Position numbers and translations under genes: made by a program. Source: CAVUEG01 sp963740525 (lineage in GTDB: Bacteria > Actinomycetota > Actinomycetes > Propionibacteriales > Nocardioidaceae). Taken from it: a stretch of 64,000 bases of DNA. Shown here in pieces: positions 11,244 to 20,252 of the stretch (positions are counted from its first letter, which is position 1; each line of letters starts with the position of its first letter). The notes under the pieces were generated by a model. The model worked only from the letters and a program-made list of their open reading frames with translations, made no database searches and had not been told where the DNA came from. The DNA lies in NCBI GenBank assembly GCA_963740525.1, contig CAVUEG010000010.1, forward strand, positions 62,001 through 126,000. Reading direction: 5' to 3'.

Positions 11244-12272
11244 ATGAGCGCGGGAACAGGTTCCCTTCCTCGCTACATCGTCCAGCGGCTGCTGCTGATC
11301 GTGCCGATGATCTGGGTGCTGCTCACGGTGGTCTTCCTGCTGCTGCGGGTGGCACCGGGTGACCCGGTCTCCGCAGCGGTGGGCGGCAAGCTGGACGAGG
11401 ACGCGCTCGACGCGCGTCGCCACACGCTCGGCCTCGACCGGCCGCTGTGGATGCAGTACCTCGACTACATCGGGTCGGCGGCTCGGCTGGACTTCGGCAA
11501 GACCATCTCGGACAACCGTCCGATCCTCGACATCATCCGCGACAACGGTGGCGCGACGCTCTCGCTCACCGTGGGCGCCTTCATCGTCGCCCTGATCATC
11601 GGGATCCCGCTGGGACTCATCGCGGGCCGCTACCGCGACTCGGTCGCCGATGTCGTGATCCGGATCTTCGGCGTCGTGTCGTACGCCGCGCCGATCTTCT
11701 GGGTCGGCCTGATGCTCGTGATCCTGGTGGTGCAGTACGTGCCCGGCTGGCCGACGTACGACATCGCCTCACCGGTGACGAAGTTCGAGGTGCCTCCACA
11801 TACGCACATCCTGATCCTGGATACGGTGATCTCGGGCAACTCCACGGCCTTCTTCGACGTGCTCAAGCACCACGCTCTGCCGTGCCTGACGCTGGGCCTC
11901 CTGCTGTCCGGGGTGTTCATCCGGCTGGTGCGCGTCAACATGCTTCAGACCCTGCAGGGCGACTACATCGAGGCCGCGCGGGCCCGTGGCATCGCCGAGA
12001 AGCACGTCATCCGCCGCCACGCCTTCCGCAACGCCCTCGTCCCGGTGATCACGGTGCTCGGGCTGCAGGTGGCGCTGACGCTCTCCGGTGCCGTGCTCAC
12101 CGAGCGGACCTTCAACTGGCCGGGGCTCGGTAACACCCTGATCGAGTACGTCATCAAGCGCGACTACGCGGCGGTCCAGGGGATCGTCACGTTCTTCGCT
12201 CTGATCGTGGTGATCGTCAGCCTGCTGGTGGACATCATCAACGCCATCGTCGACCCGCGCGTGCGGTACTGA
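11244..12272 (+). CDS. Peptide-type ABC transporter permease (DppB/OppB-like)
   Basis: A 342-residue inner-membrane permease. It starts with YIVQRLLLIVPMIWVLLTVVF (first membrane segment), then VAPGDPV, DRPLWMQYLDYI and five further hydrophobic segments. The cytoplasmic EAA loop is EAARARGIAEKHVIRRHAFR near residues 248-267. ATG 11244 was chosen because AGGAAGG lies 6-7 nt upstream; an in-frame start at 11226 overlaps that site. It pairs with the permease gene 10 nt downstream to form the channel of a di/oligopeptide or nickel-type importer. Confidence 0.92.
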   Translation: MSAGTGSLPRYIVQRLLLIVPMIWVLLTVVFLLLRVAPGDPVSAAVGGKLDEDALDARRHTLGLDRPLWMQYLDYIGSAARLDFGKTISDNRPILDIIRDNGGATLSLTVGAFIVALIIGIPLGLIAGRYRDSVADVVIRIFGVVSYAAPIFWVGLMLVILVVQYVPGWPTYDIASPVTKFEVPPHTHILILDTVISGNSTAFFDVLKHHALPCLTLGLLLSGVFIRLVRVNMLQTLQGDYIEAARARGIAEKHVIRRHAFRNALVPVITVLGLQVALTLSGAVLTERTFNWPGLGNTLIEYVIKRDYAAVQGIVTFFALIVVIVSLLVDIINAIVDPRVRY

Positions 12273-12282
12273 GGAGGCCGAG

Positions 12283-13221
12283 ATGTGGAAAAAGCTCACC
12301 GGTCCGTTCCGGAACACCTCCGGCCTCGGCCGCTGGATCCTGGTCACCGGCCTGTTGATCACGCTCTTCTTCGTGGTCCTGGCGATCTTCGCGCCCTGGA
12401 TCGCGCCCTACGGCTTCGCCCAGCAGCGCATCGACGGCGTCAAGATCCCGAAGATGGCGCCGCCGTCGGGGCAGTTCTGGTTCGGCACGAACGACCAGCT
12501 CTACGACGTCTACTCCCGGATCGTGTGGGGTGCGCGGACCGCGTGCGAGGTGGTCGGCATGTCGGTGATCTTCTCGCTCGTCATCGGCGTGCCGCTCGGG
12601 CTGCTCTCCGGCTTCGTCGGCGGGTGGGCGGACCGACTGCTGGTCTTCCTGATGGACGCGCTCTACGCGCTGCCGACGCTGCTCCTGGCGATCGTCTTCT
12701 CGTTCCTGCTGCGGGGCCCCCTCGGCGGAGGCATCGTCGCGGCCTCGCTGTCGCTGACCGCGATCTACATCCCGCAGTACTTCCGGGTGGTCCGCAACAC
12801 GACCGTCTCCGCGAAGGAGGCGACGTACGTCGAGGCGGCGCACGCGATCGGTGCCCCACCCGGAACGATCATGGGGCGCTACCTGTTCTCCAACGTGATC
12901 CAGTCGGTGCCCGTCGTCGGCACGCTGAACGCCGCCGACGCTCTCGGCACCCTGGCGGCCCTGGGCTTCCTGGGGCTGGGGATCCAGCCGAGCGAGGCCT
13001 CGGAGTGGGGCTATGACCTCAGCCGGGCCCTGGACGACGTGTCGTCCGGAATCTGGTGGACGGCCGTCTACCCGGGCCTCGCGATCGTGCTGCTGATCAC
13101 CGGACTGACCCTGGTCGGCGAGGGGCTCAACGAGACGATCAACCCGAACCTGCGCAAGCGCCGCATCCGCAAGGTGCAGCTGCCGGCACGGCAGACGACG
13201 ACGGAAGGGGTGCAGGCATGA
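12283..13221 (+). CDS. Peptide-type ABC transporter permease (DppC/OppC-like)
   Basis: A 312-residue membrane protein with an N-terminal segment (WILVTGLLITLFFVVLAIFA), a periplasmic stretch containing FWFGTNDQLYDVYSRIVWGAR (the family's G-T-D-x-x-G-R-D equivalent) and an EAA loop YVEAAHAIGAPPGTIMGRYL near residues 182-201. GAGGAGG lies 6 nt before the ATG. Its stop overlaps the ATG of the first ATPase gene (ATGA). Together with the 11244 product it forms the translocation pore. Confidence 0.92.
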   Translation: MWKKLTGPFRNTSGLGRWILVTGLLITLFFVVLAIFAPWIAPYGFAQQRIDGVKIPKMAPPSGQFWFGTNDQLYDVYSRIVWGARTACEVVGMSVIFSLVIGVPLGLLSGFVGGWADRLLVFLMDALYALPTLLLAIVFSFLLRGPLGGGIVAASLSLTAIYIPQYFRVVRNTTVSAKEATYVEAAHAIGAPPGTIMGRYLFSNVIQSVPVVGTLNAADALGTLAALGFLGLGIQPSEASEWGYDLSRALDDVSSGIWWTAVYPGLAIVLLITGLTLVGEGLNETINPNLRKRRIRKVQLPARQTTTEGVQA

Positions 13222-14279
13222 GCGAGCACGCCAGCGGGACCGACAGCGAGCCCGTCATCGACGCCCGGGACATCCGGGTCTGGTACGGGACCGAGCGTGG
13301 CCCCGTCCGGGCCGTGGACGGGGTGAGCTTCACGCTCAACAAGGGCGAGATCCTGGGTCTGGTCGGCGAGTCCGGGTGCGGCAAGTCCACGCTGGGACGA
13401 GGCCTGCTCGGCCTGCTGCCGGAGGGCGCCAAGATGGACGGCGAGCTGCGGTTCCGTGGCCGTGACCTGCTCTCGATCCCGGCCAAGGAGATGCACGGGA
13501 TGAGAGGTCCCGAGCTCGGCATGATCTTCCAGGAGCCGCTCACCCGGCTGAACCCCCTGATGCGCATCTCCGAACACTTCGCGGAGACCTTGAAGACCCA
13601 CGAGAAGGGCATGTCGAAGGCCGAGGTCGAGCGCCGGTCGCTCGAGGTGCTCCGGCTGATGGGCATCCCGCCGACCAGGTTCCGGTCGTACCCGCACGAG
13701 TTCTCCGGAGGCATGCGCCAGCGGCTGATGATCGCCCTGGCGCTGGTCCTGAGCCCGTCGTTCGTGGTCGCGGACGAGCCGACGACTGCCCTCGATGTCC
13801 TGGTCGAGGCGCAGATCATCAAGATCCTGCACGACCTGCGCCGCGACTTCGACACCTCGCTGCTGCTGATCACGCACAACCTGGGCATCATCGCCGAGGC
13901 CTGTGACCGGGTCGCGGTGATGTACGCCGGCGAGATCGTGGAGATCGGCGACGCCCATCAGGTCTTCGCCGACCCGCAGCACCCCTACACCCGAGAGCTC
14001 CTCCGGTCGACGATCTCACTGTCGACCACGGGACTGAACTTCATCCCGGGTGCTCCGCCCGACCTGGTCGAGCCGCCCAGCGGCTGCCACTTCCACCCGC
14101 GCTGCCCCGACGCGATGAACATCTGCGCCACCCGGCACCCGATTCCGCGTGAGCTGGCCAAGGGGGTGCGCGTCCAGTGCTGGGCCGCGGACCTGGCCAA
14201 CGGGGTCGACGTTGACCTGGACGAGCACGAGCGCGCTCCCCTCGAGCAGAAGGAGTTCTCCGTTGCCGACGAAGCCTGA
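13218..14279 (+). CDS. Peptide-type ABC transporter ATPase (DppD/OppD-like)
   Basis: A 353-residue ATP-binding subunit. Walker A is GESGCGKST (50-58), the Q-loop lies in MIFQEPLTRLNPL, the signature is SGGMRQR and Walker B is FVVADEPTTALD, followed by the H-loop in LLITHNL. The C-terminal OppD/F extension has GCHFHPRCPDAMNIC, whose cysteines resemble the iron-sulfur or zinc cluster motif of this subfamily. It is translationally coupled to the permease upstream and overlaps the next ATPase by 17 nt. Confidence 0.93.
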   Translation: MSEHASGTDSEPVIDARDIRVWYGTERGPVRAVDGVSFTLNKGEILGLVGESGCGKSTLGRGLLGLLPEGAKMDGELRFRGRDLLSIPAKEMHGMRGPELGMIFQEPLTRLNPLMRISEHFAETLKTHEKGMSKAEVERRSLEVLRLMGIPPTRFRSYPHEFSGGMRQRLMIALALVLSPSFVVADEPTTALDVLVEAQIIKILHDLRRDFDTSLLLITHNLGIIAEACDRVAVMYAGEIVEIGDAHQVFADPQHPYTRELLRSTISLSTTGLNFIPGAPPDLVEPPSGCHFHPRCPDAMNICATRHPIPRELAKGVRVQCWAADLANGVDVDLDEHERAPLEQKEFSVADEA

Positions 14280-15612
14280 CACCGACGGTGCGCCGGCGCA
14301 TGAGCGCAGCGGCGACGCCCTGATCGACATCGAGGACCTCGAGGTCCACTTCGCCCTGGGCTCTGGCCTGCTGGCCAGGATCTTCGGCCTCGGGACCGGC
14401 ACCGTCAAGGCGGTCGACGGGGTGAACCTGACCCTGCATCGAGGCGAGGTGCTCGGTGTGGTGGGGGAGTCTGGCAGTGGCAAGTCCACCCTGGGACGGG
14501 CCCTCCTGGGCCTGGCCCCGACCACGTCCGGGACGATCACGTACCACGACTCCGAGGACCACCACCGCGTGGTCTCCGACATGTCCTCACGCCAGCTCCG
14601 CAGCCTGCGCACCGACCTGCAGATGGTCTTCCAGGACCCGCACGCCGCGCTGAACCCGGCGATGACCATCGAGACCGCTGTGGGTCACCCGCTGAAGATC
14701 CACGGGATCGCCAAGGGAGCGGAGCTCCGCACGAGAGTGGCTGCCGCCCTGGACCGGGTGGGGCTGAGCCCGGCCGAGCGCTTCATGTCGAAGTACCCGT
14801 CCGACCTGTCCGGAGGACAGAAGCAGCGTGCGGTGATCGCCCGCTCGATCATCCTGGACCCGGTGATGCTGGTCGCCGACGAGCCGGTGTCGATGCTCGA
14901 CATGAGCGTCCGGGCGAAGATCATCCAGCTGATGATCGACCTCAAGGAGGACCTGGGGCTGACCTACATCTACATCACGCACGACCTGGCCAGTGCCAAG
15001 TTCTTCTGCGACCGGATCGCGATCATGTACCTCGGACGGATCGTGGAGACCGGACCGACCGAGGAGATCTTCGCCGACCCGAAGCACCCGTACACCAAGG
15101 CTCTGCTGAAGGCCATCCCGGAGCCGGATCCCGAGAAGATGGTTCCCCGGGACCTGCCGCGCGGTGAGATCCCGGATGCGGCCAACCCGCCGCTGGGCTG
15201 CTCCTTCCACCCGCGCTGCCCGGTGGCGGTCGAGGCGTGTGGCTGGGAGTCACGCGACCTGAGGAACCTGCTGGAGGAGCACTGGACGCGACAGCCTGCC
15301 GAGGTCTACGAGCAGGAGCGCAGCTACGTCGGCGATCTCGACGTGCTGGATGCCCCGGCGAAGCGGGTCACACTGGGCAGGCCCGGCGAGGCGAGCCGCG
15401 TCCGCGAGCTTCTGGAGCGCATCCGGGGCGAGAAGCCCGAGGAGCCGATGTGGACCGGGGTTGCCTCGCTCGACGAGACGCCCGAAGGTCTCGACGTGGT
15501 CTTCGAGCCGGGCGTCGACCCGCTGCTGCGCCAGTCCGGGGGTGTCGAGGTGGCCTGCGTCCTGCACCCGTCTCCGATCACGCGCGAGCCGGGGCGACCC
15601 GACAACACCTGA
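14263..15612 (+). CDS. Peptide-type ABC transporter ATPase (DppF/OppF-like) with long C-terminal extension
   Basis: A 449-residue ATP-binding subunit. TTG at 14263 was chosen because AGGAG at 14251-14255 is 7 nt upstream and inside the end of the preceding gene. Walker A is GESGSGKST (68-76), signature LSGGQKQR, Walker B MLVADEPVSMLD, H-loop YITHDL; the OppF-type GCSFHPRCPVAVEAC follows. The last 120 residues continue past the usual OppF end and contain an RVRELLERIRG helix and a domain ending in VACVLHPSPITREPGR, unusual for the family. It heterodimerises with the 13218 product. Confidence 0.92.
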   Translation: MPTKPDTDGAPAHERSGDALIDIEDLEVHFALGSGLLARIFGLGTGTVKAVDGVNLTLHRGEVLGVVGESGSGKSTLGRALLGLAPTTSGTITYHDSEDHHRVVSDMSSRQLRSLRTDLQMVFQDPHAALNPAMTIETAVGHPLKIHGIAKGAELRTRVAAALDRVGLSPAERFMSKYPSDLSGGQKQRAVIARSIILDPVMLVADEPVSMLDMSVRAKIIQLMIDLKEDLGLTYIYITHDLASAKFFCDRIAIMYLGRIVETGPTEEIFADPKHPYTKALLKAIPEPDPEKMVPRDLPRGEIPDAANPPLGCSFHPRCPVAVEACGWESRDLRNLLEEHWTRQPAEVYEQERSYVGDLDVLDAPAKRVTLGRPGEASRVRELLERIRGEKPEEPMWTGVASLDETPEGLDVVFEPGVDPLLRQSGGVEVACVLHPSPITREPGRPDNT

Positions 15613-15618
15613 GGTCGG

Positions 15619-15630
15619 CCCGCGAGCGGG
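15619..15630 (+). terminator. Possible terminator hairpin after the ABC operon
   Basis: CCCGC GA GCGGG forms a 5-bp GC stem 7 nt after the last operon stop, followed by a second small palindrome GTCGTACGAC. No T-run. Confidence 0.3.
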
Positions 15631-15706
15631 TCGTACGACCAGCGGACGATGGCGGCGCGCCCACGGCCCGGGCAAGCATGGTGACTCCCGATGAGAGGAG
15701 CTCACC

Positions 15707-16090
15707 ATGGAGCTCAGGAGAACGATGGTCGCCGCGATCGTGACCGGCAGCGTCGTGCTGGGCGCCGTCCCCGCCGTCGCGAACAGCGGTGACGTGATCC
15801 GCCGAGGTCACTGCAGTGGGTCCTCGACGTGGAAGGTCAAGGCAAGCCCCGAGGACGGACGGATCGAGTTCGACGGTGAGGTCGACAGCAACGTCAACGG
15901 CCAGCTCTGGCGCTGGCGCATGGTCCACAACGGCTCCCGGGCTGCGAGGGGCACCGCCACGACCAAGGCTCCCAGCGGATCCTTCGAACGCCGTCGGCTG
16001 CTCGTGGACGTAGCAGGGACGGACAACCTCGTGTTCCGGGCCAAGCACCCCGCCTCCGGGGAGGTGTGTCGCGGCAAGGTCAGGTTCTGA
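15707..16090 (+). CDS. Small secreted protein of unknown function
   Basis: A 127-residue protein with a clear Sec signal peptide (MVAAIVTGSVVLGAVPAVAN, cleavage predicted after AVA near residue 25). The mature part has one pair of cysteines (CSGSSTWKVK and GEVCRGKVRF), which could form a disulfide joining the two ends, and is predicted mainly beta. GAGAGGAG lies 6 nt before the ATG. It stands alone between the ABC operon and the kinase gene. It resembles short secreted hypothetical proteins common in Nocardioides-like genomes; no function is claimed. Confidence 0.75.
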   Translation: MELRRTMVAAIVTGSVVLGAVPAVANSGDVIRRGHCSGSSTWKVKASPEDGRIEFDGEVDSNVNGQLWRWRMVHNGSRAARGTATTKAPSGSFERRRLLVDVAGTDNLVFRAKHPASGEVCRGKVRF

Positions 16091-16121
16091 GCGGTGGCGC
16101 GCACCGGCGCATACTCGTCGC

Positions 16122-17402
16122 GTGCACCCGCCGATCCGCTCAGCTCTGCGCAACCCGGTGGCCCAGTTCCTGGCCGCCGGGCTGCTGGCCGCGGTGGCCG
16201 TCACCGTCGCCACCTCGGTGCTGAGCGGGCGGGCGGCCAGGGACGAGGCGGTACGCGACGCTCGGGCCCGCACGGAGCTGCTCGCGCGGCAGGTGGTGCA
16301 GCCGCTCCTGCCCCGTGGCCTGGTGCATGCCCGGGCCGGCGCCGTGGATCGCTTCGACCGCGCGCTGCGCGCTCGCGGGTTGGAGCTGGACGTGGCCCGG
16401 CTCAAGGTCTGGCGGCGCGACGGCACCATCCTCTACAGCGACCAGACGCAGCTCATCGGCCAGCGCTACGCCTTGGGGGACGAGGAGGTGGCGGTGCTCG
16501 ACGGGGGGGCCACGAATGCCGAGATCTCGGACCTGAGCCGCCCGGAGAACCGCTTCGAGCGTGACTCGGGAGGACTGCTCGAGGTGTACACGCGGGTGCA
16601 GACCCCCGAGGGCGTGCCGGTGCTGTTCGAGGCCTACTACGCGCTGGACGCCCTGCACGACCGTCAGCACGAGATCGCGACCGCCTTCCGGCCCATCGCG
16701 CTCGGTGGGCTGGTCGCCCTGCTGGTCCTGACGACCCCGCTGGTGTGGCTGCTGTGGCAGCGCCTCCAGCGCGCGTCACGGGAACGGGAACGGCTCCTGC
16801 TGGCGGCGGTCGAGGCCTCGGACGTCGAGCGACGGCGGATCGCCCGTGACCTGCACGACGGCGTCGTACAGGACCTGACCGCCACCGCCTTCGGCCTGTC
16901 GGCCGCCGCTGCCGGGGGTGACTCGAGCCAGGAGCTGGCCGAGGCGGGGGACGCGGTACGCCGTGCCCTGCGGTCCTTGCGGTCGTTGCTGGTAGAGATC
17001 TACCCGCCGGACCTGCACTCCGACGGGCTCTCGGGCGCATTGGACGATCTGCTTGCGCGCGCCCATGCCGCCGGCGTCGAGGTCACGCTGCTGATGGACG
17101 ACCTGACCGGAGTGCCCGACGGGCACATCGCCCTCGTGTGGAGAGCCGCCCAGGAGGCGGTGCGGAACTCGCTGCGGCACGCGTCCCCGGCTCACCTCGG
17201 CGTCGAGGTGCAGCGCACCCCGGACGCGGTGGTCCTCACGGTCACCGACGACGGCACCGGGTTCGACCCGGCGTCGCTGGCGCCGGGGCGACTCGGCCTT
17301 CGTGGTCTGCGCGACCTCGCCACCGAGTCCGGCGCTACCCTGACCGTCCGCTCGAGCCCGGGTGCCGGGGCCGAGATCCAGCTGAGCGTGGGGCTGCCAT
17401 GA
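16122..17402 (+). CDS. NarL-type sensor histidine kinase
   Basis: A 426-residue membrane kinase starting at a GTG. Two membrane segments (about residues 15-35 and 188-210) flank an extracytoplasmic sensor region of about 150 residues. The HisKA_3 dimerisation helix is DVERRRIARDLHDGVVQDLT, the H of RDLHDG being the phospho-acceptor, and the ATPase part has AAQEAVRNSLRHA (N-box), VTDDGTGFD (G1) and LGLRGLRDLA (G2). The ATGA overlap with the regulator gene makes them a cognate pair. The signal is unknown; the sensor region has no recognisable named domain. Confidence 0.9.
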   Translation: MHPPIRSALRNPVAQFLAAGLLAAVAVTVATSVLSGRAARDEAVRDARARTELLARQVVQPLLPRGLVHARAGAVDRFDRALRARGLELDVARLKVWRRDGTILYSDQTQLIGQRYALGDEEVAVLDGGATNAEISDLSRPENRFERDSGGLLEVYTRVQTPEGVPVLFEAYYALDALHDRQHEIATAFRPIALGGLVALLVLTTPLVWLLWQRLQRASRERERLLLAAVEASDVERRRIARDLHDGVVQDLTATAFGLSAAAAGGDSSQELAEAGDAVRRALRSLRSLLVEIYPPDLHSDGLSGALDDLLARAHAAGVEVTLLMDDLTGVPDGHIALVWRAAQEAVRNSLRHASPAHLGVEVQRTPDAVVLTVTDDGTGFDPASLAPGRLGLRGLRDLATESGATLTVRSSPGAGAEIQLSVGLP

Positions 17403-18022
17403 CCAGTGTGCTGCTCGTCGACGACCATGCGCTGGTCCGGGACGGTCTTGCCCGGCTGCTGCGTTCGGCCGGCTTCGAGGTGGTGGGCTCCGTCGGCGAC
17501 GGGTCCGCCGCCCTCGAGGTGCTGGAGACCGGCGACCCGGACGTGGTCCTGATGGACCTTCAGATGCCGGGGGAGGACGGTGTCAGCGTCACCCGGCGGA
17601 TCGTCGCCTCGGGAAGCAGGGCACAGGTGCTCGTGCTGACGTCGTACTCCGACAGTGACCGGATCATCGGCGCGCTGGACGCCGGGGCGGTCGGCTACCT
17701 GCTGAAGGACGCCGACCCCGAGGACCTGATCGAGGGGGTGAGGGCGGTGGCTCGAGGGGAGTCCCCGATCCATCCGCGAGCGGCACGTGCGCTCCTGCAG
17801 TCACGCGGGGAGGACCGACCTCGTTCGCCGGACTCCGGCCTGACCGCTCGCGAGCGGGAGGTCCTGAGGCTGGTGCGGGCCGGACTCGCCAACAAGCAGA
17901 TCGCACGTCGGCTGGGCATCAGCGAGCGCACGGTCAAGGCTCACCTCACGTCGGTCTTCCAGCGGATCGGTGTGCAGGACCGCACCCAGGCCGCCGTGTG
18001 GGCCCAGCGGCACGACATCTGA
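17399..18022 (+). CDS. NarL/LuxR-family response regulator
   Basis: A 207-residue regulator. The receiver domain starts VLLVDDHALVRDGLARLL, with the phosphorylated Asp in VVLMDLQMPG (about residue 54) and the conserved Lys in YLLKDA. The LuxR-type helix-turn-helix is LTAREREVLRLVRAGLANKQ followed by IARRLGISERTVKAHL (about residues 145-185). It overlaps the kinase gene by 4 nt. Targets cannot be seen; the secreted protein upstream and the ABC operon are possible but unproven. Confidence 0.92.
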   Translation: MTSVLLVDDHALVRDGLARLLRSAGFEVVGSVGDGSAALEVLETGDPDVVLMDLQMPGEDGVSVTRRIVASGSRAQVLVLTSYSDSDRIIGALDAGAVGYLLKDADPEDLIEGVRAVARGESPIHPRAARALLQSRGEDRPRSPDSGLTAREREVLRLVRAGLANKQIARRLGISERTVKAHLTSVFQRIGVQDRTQAAVWAQRHDI

Positions 18023-18034
18023 CGTGTGGACCGG

Positions 18035-18928
18035 TCAGCCGGTCGCCTCGGTGGTGTCGGTCTGGAAGCCGGCGGGCTCGGTCGGGAGGGGCGGCGGCGT
18101 GCCGCCGAACGCGGGACAGAGGCTCTGGTGGGCACAGAACCGGCACAGGGGGCCGGGACTGGGCTGGAAGTCACCTGACTCCTGGGCGCGACGGATGGCC
18201 GCCCAGACCGCCTCCACCTTGCGCTCGGTGGCGAGGAGGTCCCGCTCCTCGGGAACGTAGCGCAGCACCTCGCCGTTGCCGAGGTAGATCAGCTGGAGCA
18301 TGGCCGGGATCACCCCCCGGGTGCGCCACACGACCAGGGCGTAGAACTTCATCTGGAACAGTGCCTTGCCCTCGAAGGCCTCACCCGGAGAGCGGCCGGT
18401 CTTGTAGTCGACCACCCGGATCGCGCCGTCGGGAGCCACGTCGACCCGGTCGATGAACCCACGGAGCAGCAGCTTGGAGTCGAGCAGGGTCTCGACGTAC
18501 ACCTCGCGCTCGGCCGGCTCCAGCCTGGTCGGGTCCTCGAGCTGGAAGTACTGCGCGAGCGAGGTGCGGCAGGAGGCGAGCCAGGCCCCGACCTCGGGAC
18601 CCTCGGCGCCGAACATCTCGGCGAGCCCGGGCTCCTCGGCCATGAGCGTCTCCCAGGCCGGCGCCAGCATCGACTCGGCGGTCTCGGGCGTGCGGTCGGC
18701 GGCCGGCAGGTCGAAGAGGTCCTCGAGCACCTTGTGCACCACGGTGCCGCGCACGGCGGCCGGCGAGGACGGCTCGGGAAGCCGGTCGATGGTCCGGAAC
18801 CGGAACAGCAGCGGGCACGACATGAAGTCACCGGCGCGGCTGGGGGAGAGGGAGCCGAGCACGTCGACACCGTCGACCGGCGTGCCGATCCGGGCCGCGG
18901 GCGACACGACGTCGGTGTCCTCACTCAT
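18035..18928 (-). CDS. RecB-family PD-(D/E)XK nuclease-like protein (Rv2119 type)
   Basis: A 297-residue protein with the nuclease core of RecB/Cas4-like enzymes: LSPSRAGDFMSCPLLFRF at the N-terminus, RGTVVHKVLEDLF, LRGFIDRVDV (metal-binding Asp) and VVDYKTG (Asp-x-Lys). A Cys in CPLLF and three in CRFCAHQSLC make a four-cysteine set like the 4Fe-4S staple of AddB and Cas4. ATG 18928 was chosen over an upstream start because the -10 box 18936-18941 precedes it by 7 nt. It lies tail to tail with the response regulator and divergent from the site-2 protease, in the metH-trmI neighbourhood as in mycobacteria. Confidence 0.85.
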   Translation of the reverse strand: MSEDTDVVSPAARIGTPVDGVDVLGSLSPSRAGDFMSCPLLFRFRTIDRLPEPSSPAAVRGTVVHKVLEDLFDLPAADRTPETAESMLAPAWETLMAEEPGLAEMFGAEGPEVGAWLASCRTSLAQYFQLEDPTRLEPAEREVYVETLLDSKLLLRGFIDRVDVAPDGAIRVVDYKTGRSPGEAFEGKALFQMKFYALVVWRTRGVIPAMLQLIYLGNGEVLRYVPEERDLLATERKVEAVWAAIRRAQESGDFQPSPGPLCRFCAHQSLCPAFGGTPPPLPTEPAGFQTDTTEATG

Positions 18929-18935
18929 GCCGGTC

Positions 18936-18941
18936 ACCCTA
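18936..18941 (-). promoter_or_regulatory. -10 box, leaderless promoter for the RecB-like gene
   Basis: On the minus strand TAGGGT ends 7 nt before the ATG at 18928. A short direct repeat built on CCGGGGTCGG (about 18966-19003) separates it from the divergent promoter at 19023. Confidence 0.55.
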
Positions 18942-19022
18942 GGCGACCCCACGGACGCTTCGGTTCCGGTCGGGGTCGGCCGGGGTCGGCCGGGGTTGGT
19001 CGGGCAGGACCCCGCTGTCGGA

Positions 19023-19028
19023 TAGCGT
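19023..19028 (+). promoter_or_regulatory. -10 box, leaderless promoter for the site-2 protease gene
   Basis: TAGCGT ends 6 nt before the GTG at 19035, favouring that codon over the in-frame GTG at 19032. Confidence 0.5.
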
Positions 19029-19034
19029 GGCGTG

Positions 19035-20189
19035 GTGAGTGATCTTCAGGGCCAGCCCCAGCCCCAGCCGCAGCGCCCGGCCCAGGCTCCCGGCACGATC
19101 CGGGTCGGGTCGGTCGCGGGCGTCGATGTGCTGGTCCGCTCCTCCTGGCTCCTGGTCGCGGGACTGATCGCGGTGATGCTGGCTCCTCGGGTCGAGCAGG
19201 CCCAGCCCGGTCTCGGTGGCCTGAAGTACGTCGCCGGCCTGGCGTTCGCGATCCTGCTCTACCTCTCGGTCCTGCTGCACGAGATGTCGCACGCGCTGAT
19301 GGCGAAGCGGTTCGGCTTGCCGGTCCGCTCGATCACCCTGCACTTCCTCGGTGGCATGACCCAGATCGACGGGGAGGCGCAGACCCCGGGTCGAGAGTTC
19401 TGGGTCGCGTTCGTCGGTCCGGTCACCTCGGTGGCCGTGGGACTCGGCGCTCTGGCCCTCACCGCGGTGACCCCGGACGGTCTGCTCCTGATGGCCGTGG
19501 AGGGCCTCGCCGGAGCCAACCTGGTGGTGGGAGTGCTCAACCTCGTTCCGGGGCTGCCCCTCGACGGCGGACGGGTGCTCCGGGCCGCTGTGTGGAAGGC
19601 GAGCGGCAACCCGCACCGGGCCACGCTCGTCGCGGGCTGGGCCGGCCGGGTCGTCGCCGTCCTCGCGGTCACGTGGCCGCTGTACCTCCAGCTCGTGCTC
19701 GACCAGCAACCCGCAATCGTCGACTACGTGCTCGCCTTCGTGATCGCGGCGTTCCTGTGGGGAGGGGCGACCTCGGCGATCACCATGAGCAAGCTGCGCC
19801 GCAAGCTGCCCTTGCTCGTCGCCCGGAGTCTTGCCCGTCGCTCGTTGTCGGTGCCCGAGGACCTGCCGGTGGCCGAGGCGCTGCGGCAGGCCCACGAGGC
19901 AGGGGCGGGAAGCCTCGTCGCGGTCAGCAGCGACGGCCGCACCGTCGGTGTGGTCAACGAGGCCGCGCTGCGCGCCACACCCGAGGACCGTCGCCCGTGG
20001 CTCCCGGTCCGCTCCATCTCCCGCGAGCTGGTCGATGGCCTCTCGCTCCCCGCCGACCTTGCCGGCGAGGCGCTGGTGCGCGCCATGCAACGGACTCCGG
20101 CGTCGGAGTACCTCCTCGTCGAACCGGACGGCACGGTGTACGGCGTGCTCGCAGCCAGCGACGTCGATGCGGCCTTCGCGGCCGGCTGA
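19035..20189 (+). CDS. Site-2 protease family (M50) metalloprotease with C-terminal CBS region
   Basis: A 384-residue membrane metalloprotease. After a Pro/Gln-rich N-terminus it has about six membrane segments. Zinc ligands are in LLHEMSHAL (HEMSH 82-86) and the third ligand in GLPLDGGR (D177). From about residue 265 a CBS-like region follows (VPEDLPVAEALRQAHEAG, then VVNEAALRATPEDRR and EYLLVEPDGTVYGVLAASDV). This SpoIVFB-like architecture cleaves membrane-embedded substrates, often in signalling, and CBS domains may sense adenylates. No substrate is evident nearby. Confidence 0.9.
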   Translation: MSDLQGQPQPQPQRPAQAPGTIRVGSVAGVDVLVRSSWLLVAGLIAVMLAPRVEQAQPGLGGLKYVAGLAFAILLYLSVLLHEMSHALMAKRFGLPVRSITLHFLGGMTQIDGEAQTPGREFWVAFVGPVTSVAVGLGALALTAVTPDGLLLMAVEGLAGANLVVGVLNLVPGLPLDGGRVLRAAVWKASGNPHRATLVAGWAGRVVAVLAVTWPLYLQLVLDQQPAIVDYVLAFVIAAFLWGGATSAITMSKLRRKLPLLVARSLARRSLSVPEDLPVAEALRQAHEAGAGSLVAVSSDGRTVGVVNEAALRATPEDRRPWLPVRSISRELVDGLSLPADLAGEALVRAMQRTPASEYLLVEPDGTVYGVLAASDVDAAFAAG

Positions 20190-20239
20190 ACCTGTCCGAA
20201 GTGGGCTGAGCCGGGTCAGGCTGCGCCCCGACCCGCTTG

Positions 20240-20245
20240 TAGTCT
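20240..20245 (+). promoter_or_regulatory. -10 box, leaderless promoter for trmI
   Basis: TAGTCT ends 7 nt before the ATG at 20253; no ribosome binding site is present between. Confidence 0.55.
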
Positions 20246-20252
20246 CTGCGCC

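Noticed and set aside
10900..11247. Separate small gene downstream of the interrupted binding-protein gene
   Set aside because: The conserved reading in this stretch is the C-terminal part of the binding protein in another frame; the alternative frame is Arg/Gly-rich filler.
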